A stretch of 64,000 nucleotides of DNA, from positions 5,349,501 to 5,413,500 of the forward strand of contig NZ_CP062260.1 of assembly GCF_014863545.1 (NCBI RefSeq). Direction: 5' to 3'. This DNA comes from Paenibacillus sp. JNUCC32. Lineage in GTDB: Bacteria > Bacillota > Bacilli > Paenibacillales > Paenibacillaceae. Position 1 is the stretch's first letter. Each line of letters opens with the position of its first letter. Shown here piece by piece: positions 16,137-24,067 of the stretch. The position numbers and the translations under genes were made by a program. The notes below the pieces were generated by a model, which saw only the letters and a list, made by a program, of their open reading frames with translations, did no database searches and was not told where the DNA came from.

Positions 16137-18194
16137 CTACTCCAACGCCATATAAAATAGATTCGTCGTATGATCTTTGGTAATCGTATGCGCTCCTGGA
16201 GCAAGCGACACCCTGACAACACCATTCGTCATCGGATAACTCGTTCCATCAATCTTGATCTTGGTTCCGTCTGCCGAATTAAACACTAATGTTAATGTTG
16301 CCGTTTCCGTAGAGGTAAAGGTAATACGGGTTGAACTCTCGATTTTCAAACATTGGGTTAGCGTCAAGCCGTTATACGCCACAGTTCCCTTGGTTGTGGA
16401 GAGATTCCCTACAATATTAAAGAAATCGCTTGCCAATCCGGACGTTGTAAAGTTGTGAACTTGTTCTCCGGTGGACGGCTCTGGTTCTGGTTCCGGCTCC
16501 GCCCCGGTTGAATTCCCGCCTACGGATACAAGCCCGCTGGTGTAGCTGCTTATTTTAGCCATTAAAGCTGTATTGAGGGCATAGGATGTGTCGTCAACGG
16601 CATCATTGAATTCCCAGGTGAAGTCCCCGTTATTCAGGCGTCCGGCTTGTGCGGTAACAATCTGTTCTACATCGCTCACGTTATCGATGTCGGCGCTATT
16701 CACTCCCGTATTGACGGTTGTATCGAAGTTATTATAAGCCGTTCCTCCCACGAATGCTTTGTATGAGCTTGGTACGGTTTCATTTCTTGACGAAGCCAAG
16801 TATGCATCGAATGAGGTTACATTTGCCGGAGCTGTCCCGGTATTGGAATTTGCATAAATCAGGCTGTCCGCATCTACGATCCTATTGTTATAGGCCTTAA
16901 TCACGCCTCCGTCTTCGCCCGAAAAGGTCCCTTCCCCTAAAGCATCGGTACCTTGCAAGGAGCTCAACATCGGGTATTTGGCATGTCTAAAGTAATTGGA
17001 TTCCACGAAGGCTGAAGCTCCCGTTGTCACACCGACCCCATATTTTGAGACTCCGTCATAGAAGTTATTATAGATGTGAACCGATGCCAATCGGATTCGC
17101 GGATGGCGGGAGTCCGAGTGATCAAACCAGTTATGGTGGAAGGTGACAAAGAATTCCTCCGATTCACTCAACCCGACCAAAGCCGCTTTTCCCGAATCCC
17201 AGTAGTGATTGTAGGAGATTGTAATATAGGTCGATCCTTTTTTCAGATCCGTTGAACCATCGCCCTTGGCCTGGTCGGCATCTCCTCCTGCGGTTCCATA
17301 AAATAGATCGTTATTATGCACCCACACGTTGACGTTTCCTGTATCCATGGAAATTCCATCATCAGGAAACAACATGAGCCCGAGGTTTCTTACTTCCACA
17401 TTCCCTACGTATCTAAGGAGCAATCCCCACCCATAAGCATAAGCGTCGTCTCCGATCCCTTCGATCGTCATATTCATTTCCGAGTAATTGTTTTTGCCTT
17501 TTACTTGAAGGTAGCCGCTGCTATTCAGCTGTCCGCTCATGTCGTCATCGGTAACTTTTCCAATAAACCGGATCGCAAGAGGGGTTGTGTCATAGCCTTT
17601 TTGTCTTAGCGTCAAAATCTCGCCGATCCCCACGCCCGTTTGAACCCCGCCTGAGCTGTTGATTTTCACATCAAGGGTTACGGTTCGTGCCGTCTCGGAG
17701 GTCACATAAATAACTTGTGCACCATCTTTAAGCGTACCGTCATCATTGTAGGCACCCGAGCCAGTCCCGTATGGCGAGTCTGAGGAAAAAGCAAATCCGT
17801 ATCGATCATGCGGCGCTACGGATAGGTTATTCGAAACGACACTTACCGTTGAACCGTCCGACAGCCTGGCTTCAACCTTCATCACATAATTTCCTGCTGC
17901 GAGTCCAACGGCATCTGCTCTCCAATAGGAAGGGTATTGCCGGATCAGCTCATTATCCATTTGTTGATAGCTGGAATCCGGCGCATTGGCGTGTTTCACG
18001 TAGACATTGTATCCCTCCGCATTACTCACGGGTGACCATTCTATATACGCCGTTTCATTCCAGCCCCCGCCGCCGATAATCGAAAGACCGGCAGCATCGA
18101 CCGTTGTCTTATTCACCCATCCTCCCGCTATGAGAGCTAGCGCCAGAGAAAACAACAATACCATGCCGGTTACCTTTGCAACGCTGTTCTTCAT
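16137..18194 (-). CDS. Secreted pectate lyase, PL1 family, with extra N- and C-terminal domains
   Basis: The protein has 685 residues. A signal peptide (about 1-35, hydrophobic core LLFSLALALIAGG) is followed by a fibronectin-like domain (about 38-130, IEWSPVSNAEGYNVYV). The right-handed beta-helix lyase domain (about 135-560) has the calcium-binding and catalytic elements VWVHNNDLFYG, KKGSTYITISYNHYWDSGK and HHNWFDHSDSRHPRIR (catalytic Arg). An EPEPEPEP linker leads to a C-terminal beta-sandwich domain often seen on bacterial pectinases. It cleaves polygalacturonate outside the cell by beta-elimination. A perfect cre match lies 33 bases upstream of the start, so glucose repression through CcpA is likely. 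Confidence 0.95.
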   Translation of the reverse strand: MKNSVAKVTGMVLLFSLALALIAGGWVNKTTVDAAGLSIIGGGGWNETAYIEWSPVSNAEGYNVYVKHANAPDSSYQQMDNELIRQYPSYWRADAVGLAAGNYVMKVEARLSDGSTVSVVSNNLSVAPHDRYGFAFSSDSPYGTGSGAYNDDGTLKDGAQVIYVTSETARTVTLDVKINSSGGVQTGVGIGEILTLRQKGYDTTPLAIRFIGKVTDDDMSGQLNSSGYLQVKGKNNYSEMNMTIEGIGDDAYAYGWGLLLRYVGNVEVRNLGLMLFPDDGISMDTGNVNVWVHNNDLFYGTAGGDADQAKGDGSTDLKKGSTYITISYNHYWDSGKAALVGLSESEEFFVTFHHNWFDHSDSRHPRIRLASVHIYNNFYDGVSKYGVGVTTGASAFVESNYFRHAKYPMLSSLQGTDALGEGTFSGEDGGVIKAYNNRIVDADSLIYANSNTGTAPANVTSFDAYLASSRNETVPSSYKAFVGGTAYNNFDTTVNTGVNSADIDNVSDVEQIVTAQAGRLNNGDFTWEFNDAVDDTSYALNTALMAKISSYTSGLVSVGGNSTGAEPEPEPEPSTGEQVHNFTTSGLASDFFNIVGNLSTTKGTVAYNGLTLTQCLKIESSTRITFTSTETATLTLVFNSADGTKIKIDGTSYPMTNGVVRVSLAPGAHTITKDHTTNLFYMALE

Positions 18195-18226
18195 TTCATC
18201 TCCTCCTTTTTTTATTCACTTGTACT

Positions 18227-18241
18227 TTGTAATCGCTTGCA
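18227..18241 (-). promoter_or_regulatory. CcpA binding site (cre) upstream of the pectate lyase gene
   Basis: TTGTAATCGCTTGCA fits every position of the accepted cre consensus WTGNAANCGNWNNCW. It lies 33-47 bases upstream of the start codon, a place where bound CcpA would block transcription. Confidence 0.75.
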
Positions 18242-18545
18242 ATAAATTAGAGCTTTCTTATCAGCCTCCTCGCTTTATGGACCCTGTCTGTCAAACAATG
18301 TCCTTGTTTAAAATCAACAAATTTTGGAATTCCACCCACAGCTTATCAGCTGCGGAAACAGTTCCGAAACAATCATTTTGTTATAACCTGCGCATTCCGC
18401 GATATTCTGAGTTAATGATTATAGGTCGGGGAAATGACACTTTCTCTTGGACAACATCCATCCGGGATGGTCGTGAACGGCTGAAAGCTGCAGATACAAG
18501 GCGTAGATCGGGCTATATTTCAGGCTTAAACCGGACGCAAAAACG
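18242..18545. other. Gene-free stretch between pectate lyase and sensor-domain gene
   Basis: About 300 bases hold the upstream part of the pectate lyase promoter region. I see no gene and no repeat apart from the flanking cre site and terminator. Confidence 0.5.
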
Positions 18546-18573
18546 AAAAAGCGACCGGTTAAGGTCGCTTTGG
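18546..18573 (-). terminator. GCGACCG-family terminator after the sensor-domain gene
   Basis: AAAAAGCGACC and GGTCGCTTT pair around a short loop ten bases past the stop codon at 18583, and the minus strand then runs into TTTTTCGTTTTT. A second small stem (GAGATC/GATCTC) covers the stop codon itself. Confidence 0.8.
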
Positions 18574-18582
18574 GGAGATCTT

Positions 18583-19383
18583 CTAAAGATCTCTATGGGC
18601 TGGCTGCATCATCCCTTGAGTGGGGTGATCCTCTGGGTACTCGTAATATTGCGACTGAACGGGCGCATGGATTTGTGCTTCCATCGGCGGCACTGACGGC
18701 TGCTGATAGGGCTCATCCACATACATGATTCTGCGCAGAATTTGCATAAGCCCATTCACAACGCGCAGCGCAACCCAGAACAGGATAAGGCCTACGCCTA
18801 CGTACAGCAGGTATTGCTGATTATAGGTCCAATCGATATGAAAATAACTGAACAAGCTATTTTCCAAAATATCAAGCTGCAGTTCATTCATCAAAATGAT
18901 ATGCACGACCGGAAGAGCAATCAATCCGAGTCCCAGTGCAATCACCGTTACCATAATAACAAAGAATACGATGCCGGTAACAAATCTTAGGAATACGAGC
19001 AGCAGGTTTCGAATAAAGAGCGCTCCGTCAAAACCGCTCACCATTCGTTTCAACCAATTCTGCCCAGCTTCAGACTGTTGATTGTAGGTATACGATACAG
19101 TAGGATTAGGTAAACCCAAAATTTGTCTAATCATGCTTTGTTCAAAAACCACAATCCCATTCAATAGCTTAGCTACTCCAAAAAACAGCGGTATTCCGAT
19201 AAATATCGGAGTCAAACCGATGGATAAGGTAAGTCCCGTTATCGCAACTGTAAAATAAATAATCCCTAACGGGAGAGATAGCAATAAATAGAGAATCGTT
19301 GCATAGGTTTTCGGATTAAAAAGCACCCAATTCACCTTGCCTGCCCGCGACATGGCAGTCGCTTCTGTTGCCTTCATATTCAA
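18583..19383 (-). CDS. Sensor-domain membrane protein (PF13796-like)
   Basis: The 266-residue protein has an N-terminal pair of hydrophobic helices (about 28-75: TILYLLLSLPLGIIYFTVAI, LTPIFIGIPLFFG) with the layout of the bacterial 'putative sensor' domain. A second helix pair follows at 125-165 and another helix near 200. The soluble tail is rich in Pro, Gln and Tyr. This domain usually sits N-terminal to, or beside, DesK/NarL-type two-component systems. Here it stands alone, yet a copy of its last codons lies just behind the response-regulator gene at 22289. That suggests it or a sister gene once belonged to that operon. Confidence 0.75.
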   Translation of the reverse strand: MNMKATEATAMSRAGKVNWVLFNPKTYATILYLLLSLPLGIIYFTVAITGLTLSIGLTPIFIGIPLFFGVAKLLNGIVVFEQSMIRQILGLPNPTVSYTYNQQSEAGQNWLKRMVSGFDGALFIRNLLLVFLRFVTGIVFFVIMVTVIALGLGLIALPVVHIILMNELQLDILENSLFSYFHIDWTYNQQYLLYVGVGLILFWVALRVVNGLMQILRRIMYVDEPYQQPSVPPMEAQIHAPVQSQYYEYPEDHPTQGMMQPAHRDL

Positions 19384-19576
19384 ACACCCCTTATGGCTTC
19401 ATAAGTCACGCTCCAAGTTTATAAATCCATTATATCCGCGTTATTTGGCTGACATAACCGTCTTAGGGGGTATCTGAACCTAGACCTTAGACTAGGAATG
19501 GGCCTGGCTCTGGTGAATTTATTGAAGCGAAGACACTATGACCAACTCGCCGAACGACATTTAAACACCGTATAGG

Positions 19577-19808
19577 CTATAGTGAAAAATCGGTAACGCC
19601 CTTCTTATAGGCATACTTCAGAATGAAGGTTTCTTCTTCTTTTCCATATGCATGTCCCCATATCAAAGCCGTCAACATGGCCTAAATCGGCATCCGCTAG
19701 AGATAATTCTAAATATTCCATTACTTTTTCTCTTAACCAGTGGTCGCGTTGGCTGCCTTTTGCACTTTTCAGAGGATACTGTACCACTAACCAGAATTTT
19801 TCGCTCAT
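19577..19808 (-). pseudogene. Small gene broken by a frameshift
   Basis: An ATG at 19808 opens a frame with a convincing start (MSEKFWLVVQYPLKSAKG) and a motif GHVDGFDMG near residue 50. The frame then goes off after ATATGGGG. Dropping one G from that run gives a natural ending, GHAYGKEEETFILKYAYKK then VTDFSL and a stop at 19577, for a protein of about 76 residues. I read this as a one-base insertion that broke the gene. The (E/H)VDGxDxG motif resembles small bacterial proteins seen as neutralisers beside polymorphic toxins, but I cannot prove that role. Confidence 0.6.
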
Positions 19809-19866
19809 TCCAATTCACCAGCCAATCTTCAGTTAATGTGGACATTTCGGGTTATTATACCACAAA

Positions 19867-19908
19867 TGGAAAAGTCACCAACCCGAACATGGGCTGATGA
19901 CTTTTCCA
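19867..19908 (-). terminator. Hairpin between the lipoprotein and the broken small gene
   Basis: TGGAAAAGTCA and TGACTTTTCCA close a long, nearly perfect stem that includes the inner arms CAACCCGA/TGGGCTG. It lies downstream of the lipoprotein gene on the minus strand and upstream of the broken small gene. Confidence 0.65.
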
Positions 19909-19919
19909 TACATTTTATG

Positions 19920-19946
19920 GACAATTCATACTTCTAAATCAGCAAA
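19920..19946. repeat. 27-bp intergenic repeat, second copy at 7734-7760
   Basis: GACAATTCATACTTCT followed by (A or G)AATCAGCAAA occurs in both places, with one mismatch in 27 bases. At both sites it lies on the minus strand downstream of a gene and upstream of a terminator. Confidence 0.7.
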
Positions 19947-19979
19947 TAATCTTTGAGTGGGAATGGAGCCTCTGTCCTT

Positions 19980-20579
19980 TCAATTTTTGTAGGTGGCTTC
20001 AAGTTCCTTTAAATCCTCGTCAGAAATGTCTTGGTAAGCCCCGTCTTGTTGGGGAAAAGCCAAACTCGCGATGATGTCTGCCTTGAACGTCAATCCTCCA
20101 TTCCCGTTGTCTCGCTCCGGCGAGATCCTGACCAGAACCATTCCGGTCGGATACCCATCCTGTTTACGAACGACGGTGACCCATGAAGTTTCAATTTCGG
20201 CGAGATCAGCCGGAGGGTCCCCGCAGAGAGGGCTCCAGTAAAATTGCTCTCCCGCTTTCCTTGAGGTTCCCGTCTTGCTCATGCTTTCAAGCCTGCCCTT
20301 GATTTCCGCGCATAAGTAGTCGGTATCGCCTGATATGTCATACGCGATTTCATCACTGCCGCTCAGTTCAAACGGAATGCCCCGAGTGACGCTGATAGCC
20401 GGTGACCATCCTTTATTCCAAAGTATGGCGATCATTTCTTCCGCAGGTACGTTTACAACCTCCGGTTTCACATCTTCCTCCGTCTTCGGAGCGCACCCGG
20501 CGCCAAGCAGAATCAATCCCAGGCCCGCACAGATGAACAGTAATTTAAGTCCGCCGACTTTGATTATGTTGGACATCAA
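19980..20579 (-). CDS. Lipoprotein of unknown function
   Basis: This 199-residue protein has a lipoprotein signal peptide (hydrophobic core about 12-27, lipobox LLGAGC with Cys at ~29), so it is anchored outside the membrane. The mature part is acidic and contains two further cysteines (YLCAEIKG and WSPLCGDPP) that could form a disulphide. I do not recognise the family. GGAGGTGCCGGG precedes the start region. It stands alone; a hairpin follows at 19867. Confidence 0.6.
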   Translation of the reverse strand: MMSNIIKVGGLKLLFICAGLGLILLGAGCAPKTEEDVKPEVVNVPAEEMIAILWNKGWSPAISVTRGIPFELSGSDEIAYDISGDTDYLCAEIKGRLESMSKTGTSRKAGEQFYWSPLCGDPPADLAEIETSWVTVVRKQDGYPTGMVLVRISPERDNGNGGLTFKADIIASLAFPQQDGAYQDISDEDLKELEATYKN

Positions 20580-20741
20580 CCCGGCACCTCCTGTGTACGA
20601 ATAAGGATAAAATCAACTTCAAATCACCGATAAATTGAAAAGGAAATCCTTTTAGTCCAACACCTCCAAGAACAACAATTCCTATTCCTTAGGATTAGCT
20701 CTTGACGCAGGCGACTACTGGAAAGGAATCGCCTTTTTCAC

Positions 20742-21599
20742 TCAAATTGAAAAATCAATCTTGTCAGGCTGTGGACCGACGTTTTTAGGCCAATAGATGA
20801 TGTAATAAATGGAGCTATTGTAGGTGATGTCTCCTTGATAACTTACATTATTGTAGGAATATTCATTTGTCCAAGTTTTATACCCAGGCGAAGAATAATT
20901 CCATCTCAAAGGATTCGTCCCTCCTGGCTTATGAGTCCAATCCGAAGCCGTCGTCGTTCCTTTCATGAAATGGTAATCGACGCTTCCTTTTCGGATTGCC
21001 ACCACACGTTCATAATTAGCCAACGATGATGGTTTAGTCGCAGTCTTATAACCCCAATATCCAAGGGCCTCCAGATCATCAACGACTAAATCTGCCATAC
21101 TTGCAATCGATAGATTCATGTTGAAGCTCTGATTGGAATGATAGCCCGGATTTTGAAAGACATGCACGCCTATGGAATACCCGTAGCAATTATATCCTGT
21201 ATAGCTGTTCGACCATGTTCCTATTACCGTACTATCTTTTAACGTATAGTTCGCTAAAGCAGATATGCTTTCTTGCCCGGACACATCCAGGATTCTCTTG
21301 GCCAGCTCCGCTAACTCCGTATAGTTATACGGTATGCGGTCTACGGTCGTTACTCCTCGCTGAATATCAGCTACGATCGTTTTTACGGCATTTACCGTAT
21401 ACTCGTCCTGTTCAAATGCTTCAGGCAATACGAGTCCATTTTCTAAAAGGGCGTCTAACTGTTCTTCACCGCTTAAATACGACAGCTTTTCGATTGCAAC
21501 CGGATCACTATCGGCGTTGGCCTGGGCTGCTGGTATAAAGGAAATGAATAGTATGACGAGCGCTAATAACCCAGAAAGTGTTTTTAAACTTTTTTTCAC
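20742..21599 (-). CDS. Secreted protein with a possible papain-like catalytic domain
   Basis: This 285-residue exported protein has a clear signal peptide (KKSLKTLSGLLALVILFISF, cleavage near AQANA). After a helical stretch (40-110) comes a compact domain with YNCYGYSIGVHV, VDYHFMKGTTT and WTHKPGGTNPLRW. Cys in NC-Y-x-Y followed by His in DYHF, then a HKPG motif, is a pattern I associate with NlpC/papain-like hydrolases or amidases. Cys at ~142 and His at ~210 would be the catalytic pair. This is inferred from motif spacing, and the substrate is unknown. AGGAGGAACG precedes the ATG. Confidence 0.6.
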   Translation of the reverse strand: MKKSLKTLSGLLALVILFISFIPAAQANADSDPVAIEKLSYLSGEEQLDALLENGLVLPEAFEQDEYTVNAVKTIVADIQRGVTTVDRIPYNYTELAELAKRILDVSGQESISALANYTLKDSTVIGTWSNSYTGYNCYGYSIGVHVFQNPGYHSNQSFNMNLSIASMADLVVDDLEALGYWGYKTATKPSSLANYERVVAIRKGSVDYHFMKGTTTASDWTHKPGGTNPLRWNYSSPGYKTWTNEYSYNNVSYQGDITYNSSIYYIIYWPKNVGPQPDKIDFSI

Positions 21600-21890
21600 A
21601 AGCGTTCCTCCTAATATTGAATTGAAATTTGCTTTATCTTCCTATGTATTGACTGATTTGAGAGCCGCGCACCAAAGTCTTCTTGTTTAAATAGCAAAAA
21701 ACTGTTGTATTATTCCATAATATGGGTCACCTCCTGTTATTTAGTATATACTATTTTAGCGAAATTGGAATATTTTCCCTTAAAAATCTATTGAAAATCT
21801 ATTATTTGAACTCATATCAAATTAAAAGATTGCCCAATGCTGAGAAGACGTTCTTCTTTTAACTTATACAGAACCATAAATACAACGAGA

Positions 21891-21917
21891 AAAAACCCGC
21901 TCAATGAGCGGGTTTTT
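21891..21917. terminator. Bidirectional terminator beside an ssrA relic
   Basis: AAAAACCCGCTCA and TGAGCGGGTTTTT form a perfect 13-bp stem with an A/T-rich flank on both sides. The decayed ssrA piece at 21922 starts a few bases further on. Confidence 0.85.
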
Positions 21918-21921
21918 ATGG

Positions 21922-22008
21922 TATGTATTGAGGGGAGAAGGTAACATCACATAGGCTTCTACGAGTGTAATGACAGTTTTGATGTCTCCCAAGAAACTCC
22001 CCGGCACA
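21922..22008 (-). pseudogene. Decayed fragment of the ssrA 3' end
   Basis: Aligned with intact ssrA (31633-31730), this stretch keeps TATGTATTGA, GGGGAG, AAGGTAAC, GGCTTCTACGAGTGTAATGACAG (shown here only in part), TTTTGATGTC and GAAACTCCCC in the same order. It has lost most of the T-arm. With the adjoining terminator it preserves the order 'ssrA 3' end, then terminator' of the true gene. I count it as a genuine homologue because the order and spacing of five blocks agree. Confidence 0.72.
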
Positions 22009-22073
22009 TGCGCAATGAAAAGAGAGTACATTCAGTATGTTGGGAGCTCGGAGACCATTGCCTCTTCACAGCA

Positions 22074-22103
22074 AGAAAAGCGACCGATAACGGTCGCTTT
22101 TCT
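22074..22103. terminator. GCGACCG-family terminator
   Basis: AGAAAAGCGACCG and CGGTCGCTTTTCT make a perfect 13-bp stem with a four-base loop. It is followed at once by hairpin element copy B. Confidence 0.8.
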
Positions 22104-22108
22104 GATGG

Positions 22109-22155
22109 TATGTATGGAGGCGAACCGTGGCTATGCAAATCCACAATTCGCCGCA
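22109..22155 (-). repeat. 47-bp hairpin element, copy B
   Basis: This copy shares the arms GGCGAA/TTCGCC and GTGG/CCAC, and most other bases, with 6031-6077. It begins with TATGTATGGAGGCGA, identical over 15 bases to the end of ssrA and its flank at 31631-31645, then diverges into its own stem. It lies between a terminator and the tail copy of the sensor-domain gene. Confidence 0.65.
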
Positions 22156-22195
22156 GTGTATGGATTAGGTTACGGTATGCTAAGCAGCGGATCAT

Positions 22196-22261
22196 AAAAA
22201 AAAAGAGAGCTTCTAAAGCTCTCTATAGGCTGGCTGCATCATCCCTTGAGTGGGGTGATCC
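22196..22261 (-). pseudogene. Copy of the 3' end of the sensor-domain gene with its terminator
   Basis: Bases 22210-22261 match 18581-18632 at 50 of 52 positions. Read on the minus strand they still encode DHPTQGMMQPAYREL and a stop, against DHPTQGMMQPAHRDL in the intact gene. The stop codon lies within a GAGAGC/GCTCTC hairpin with a T-run, which now serves as terminator for the two-component operon that ends 27 bases upstream. Confidence 0.85.
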
Positions 22262-22288
22262 GCTTACCTCCATACCTCGGAGTTCTCC

Positions 22289-22894
22289 TCAATCCAACCA
22301 TCCCTTGCTACGTGCGATATCGATTGCCTCGATCCGTGTATTCGCCCCGAGCTTCCCAATCGCCTCAGACATATAGTTCCGTACCGTTCCATAGGATAGA
22401 AACAGCTGTGCTCCAATATCTTGAAGAACTAAGCCTTGGGCAGCCAACTTCATGACTTCACGCTCCCTGGGTGATAATGGACATGGATCATCCCATACCG
22501 CGAGCGACAATTCTGAATTGATGACACGTTTCCCATCATAGACCCGACGAATCGCATCAGCCAGTTCCTCGCTGCCCGTATCTTTAAGAAGATATCCATA
22601 AACTCCTGCCTGCATAGCCCGCTGGAAATATCCAGGACGCGCGAATGTCGTCAAGATGATGACACGACAAGCTGACTTATTCTTTTGAATTAATTCCGCA
22701 ATATCTAACCCCGTTTTCAGCGGCATCTCAATATCCAGAACAGCTACATCGGGTTCATATTGCTGAATCATGGACATCACTTCTTCCCCATTTTCAGCTT
22801 GACCGACGACTTCAATATCATCTTCTAACGAGAGTAACGTTGCCAGTGCTCCCCTTAATAACTTTTGATCTTCTGCCAAAACAATACGAATCAT
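22289..22894 (-). CDS. NarL/LuxR-type response regulator
   Basis: This 201-residue protein has an N-terminal REC domain (LAEDQKLLRG; VAVLDIEMPLKTG with phosphoacceptor Asp ~54; LLKDTG) and a C-terminal LuxR helix-turn-helix (LSPREREVMKLAAQGLVLQDIGAQLFLSYGTVRNYMS). It is the partner of the DesK-type kinase encoded directly upstream; the ATG follows the kinase stop at once. Systems of this layout usually control the ABC exporter in the same operon (here 24068-25744), often in answer to membrane or antibiotic stress. Confidence 0.93.
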   Translation of the reverse strand: MIRIVLAEDQKLLRGALATLLSLEDDIEVVGQAENGEEVMSMIQQYEPDVAVLDIEMPLKTGLDIAELIQKNKSACRVIILTTFARPGYFQRAMQAGVYGYLLKDTGSEELADAIRRVYDGKRVINSELSLAVWDDPCPLSPREREVMKLAAQGLVLQDIGAQLFLSYGTVRNYMSEAIGKLGANTRIEAIDIARSKGWLD

Positions 22895-24067
22895 CTAAGC
22901 ACTACCTACCTTTTCATTTCGTATTACCCTAGGTATATGTAAGGTGACTTTCGTCCCCTTGCCTGGGGACGAAGACAGCGACATACGACCATCGATCATA
23001 ACCAACCGCTGCCGTAAACCGGCGAGGCCATTACTGCTAGTATAGAATTGATCCATATCTGCCCCAATACCGTCATCACTTACGGATACACGAACTTCCC
23101 CTTCCTGAATGTCGAGAAGAACGCTGCAACTTGTTGCTCGGCTATGACGAACCACATTTGTAATCGTCTCGCGAAAACACATCGCCAAGATCGTCTCCTG
23201 CAAGGGTGTTAACGGAAGCGGATTGTTCACTAAAGCGTCTTCCGTCCCTACATTAGAAGGTCTGGGATCTGAAATCGATTGATATTGAAATAAAAGCGGT
23301 ATGCCCGCTGCTGAACATAACGATACAGCATGCTTATATTCGTCAGCGAGATATGTAACTTTCATCTCCGTAACCAATTCTCGCATTTGTTTCAAGGCTG
23401 CGCGTGCCGTTTCTCGTATTTCACGAGCCTCTTCTATCGCTCTCTCGGGTTGACGATTGACCAATTTCTCAACGACCTCACCTTTTAGTGCGATTAATGA
23501 CAGCGTATGTCCCAATGTATCATGTAATTCACGTGCGATCCGCTGGCGCTCCTCCTGCTGTGCCATTCGTTCAGCAGTTTCTGCCCGCAGCCGAGCAGAC
23601 TTCTGTTGAAATCGGGTCGAAGTTCGAATAATATACGGCAGAATACAGATGCCAAACATAGGCACCAGCCCTATCCATACTAGGCTGCCCATCCGATCCA
23701 AGTAAGGAACGGCGATAAATCCCATAGCTACAGTGAAAACGATCGTTATAGAGAGTAATATCGGCAGCTTTTGTTTGCTCAGCGGAGCAGCTATCATAAA
23801 ACCCATAAACGTATACATAGGGTGAAATACAGCTGCTAAAATTAAAAGTATACCCACCTGAACGATCAATATTGGCGTGGCCCACTTTAAATAAAAGTAG
23901 GATTGTCGAAACAATAGAACGAATATGCCTAACAGAACAAAGCCAAGCCACTGTATACTTGATGGCTCATAGAGTAGAAAGTACATGGGTATCATTACAT
24001 TTGTTAACAAAATATAAGGAGCGACTCCTTCCGATTTTGGAAAGAGACGCCACTTTTCTCTATTCAA
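22895..24067 (-). CDS. Sensor histidine kinase, DesK/LiaS type
   Basis: This 390-residue membrane kinase has about six hydrophobic segments in residues 15-160 and then a HisKA_3 dimerisation domain with the phosphoacceptor His (RQRIARELHDTLGHTLSLIA). It ends in an HATPase domain (CFRETITNVVRHSRA, DDGIGADMDQF, GLAGLRQRL, GKGTKVTLHIP). The start is a TTG at 24067 directly after the permease stop codon, which implies translational coupling. The stimulus is unknown. There is no large extracellular domain, so it probably senses the membrane or the transporter. Confidence 0.92.
   Translation of the reverse strand: MNREKWRLFPKSEGVAPYILLTNVMIPMYFLLYEPSSIQWLGFVLLGIFVLLFRQSYFYLKWATPILIVQVGILLILAAVFHPMYTFMGFMIAAPLSKQKLPILLSITIVFTVAMGFIAVPYLDRMGSLVWIGLVPMFGICILPYIIRTSTRFQQKSARLRAETAERMAQQEERQRIARELHDTLGHTLSLIALKGEVVEKLVNRQPERAIEEAREIRETARAALKQMRELVTEMKVTYLADEYKHAVSLCSAAGIPLLFQYQSISDPRPSNVGTEDALVNNPLPLTPLQETILAMCFRETITNVVRHSRATSCSVLLDIQEGEVRVSVSDDGIGADMDQFYTSSNGLAGLRQRLVMIDGRMSLSSSPGKGTKVTLHIPRVIRNEKVGSA

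Noticed and set aside
22109..22155. Hairpin elements A and B as tRNA-like ends
   Set aside because: The CCA-like and acceptor-like bases are present but no T-loop consensus remains, so I list them only as a repeat.
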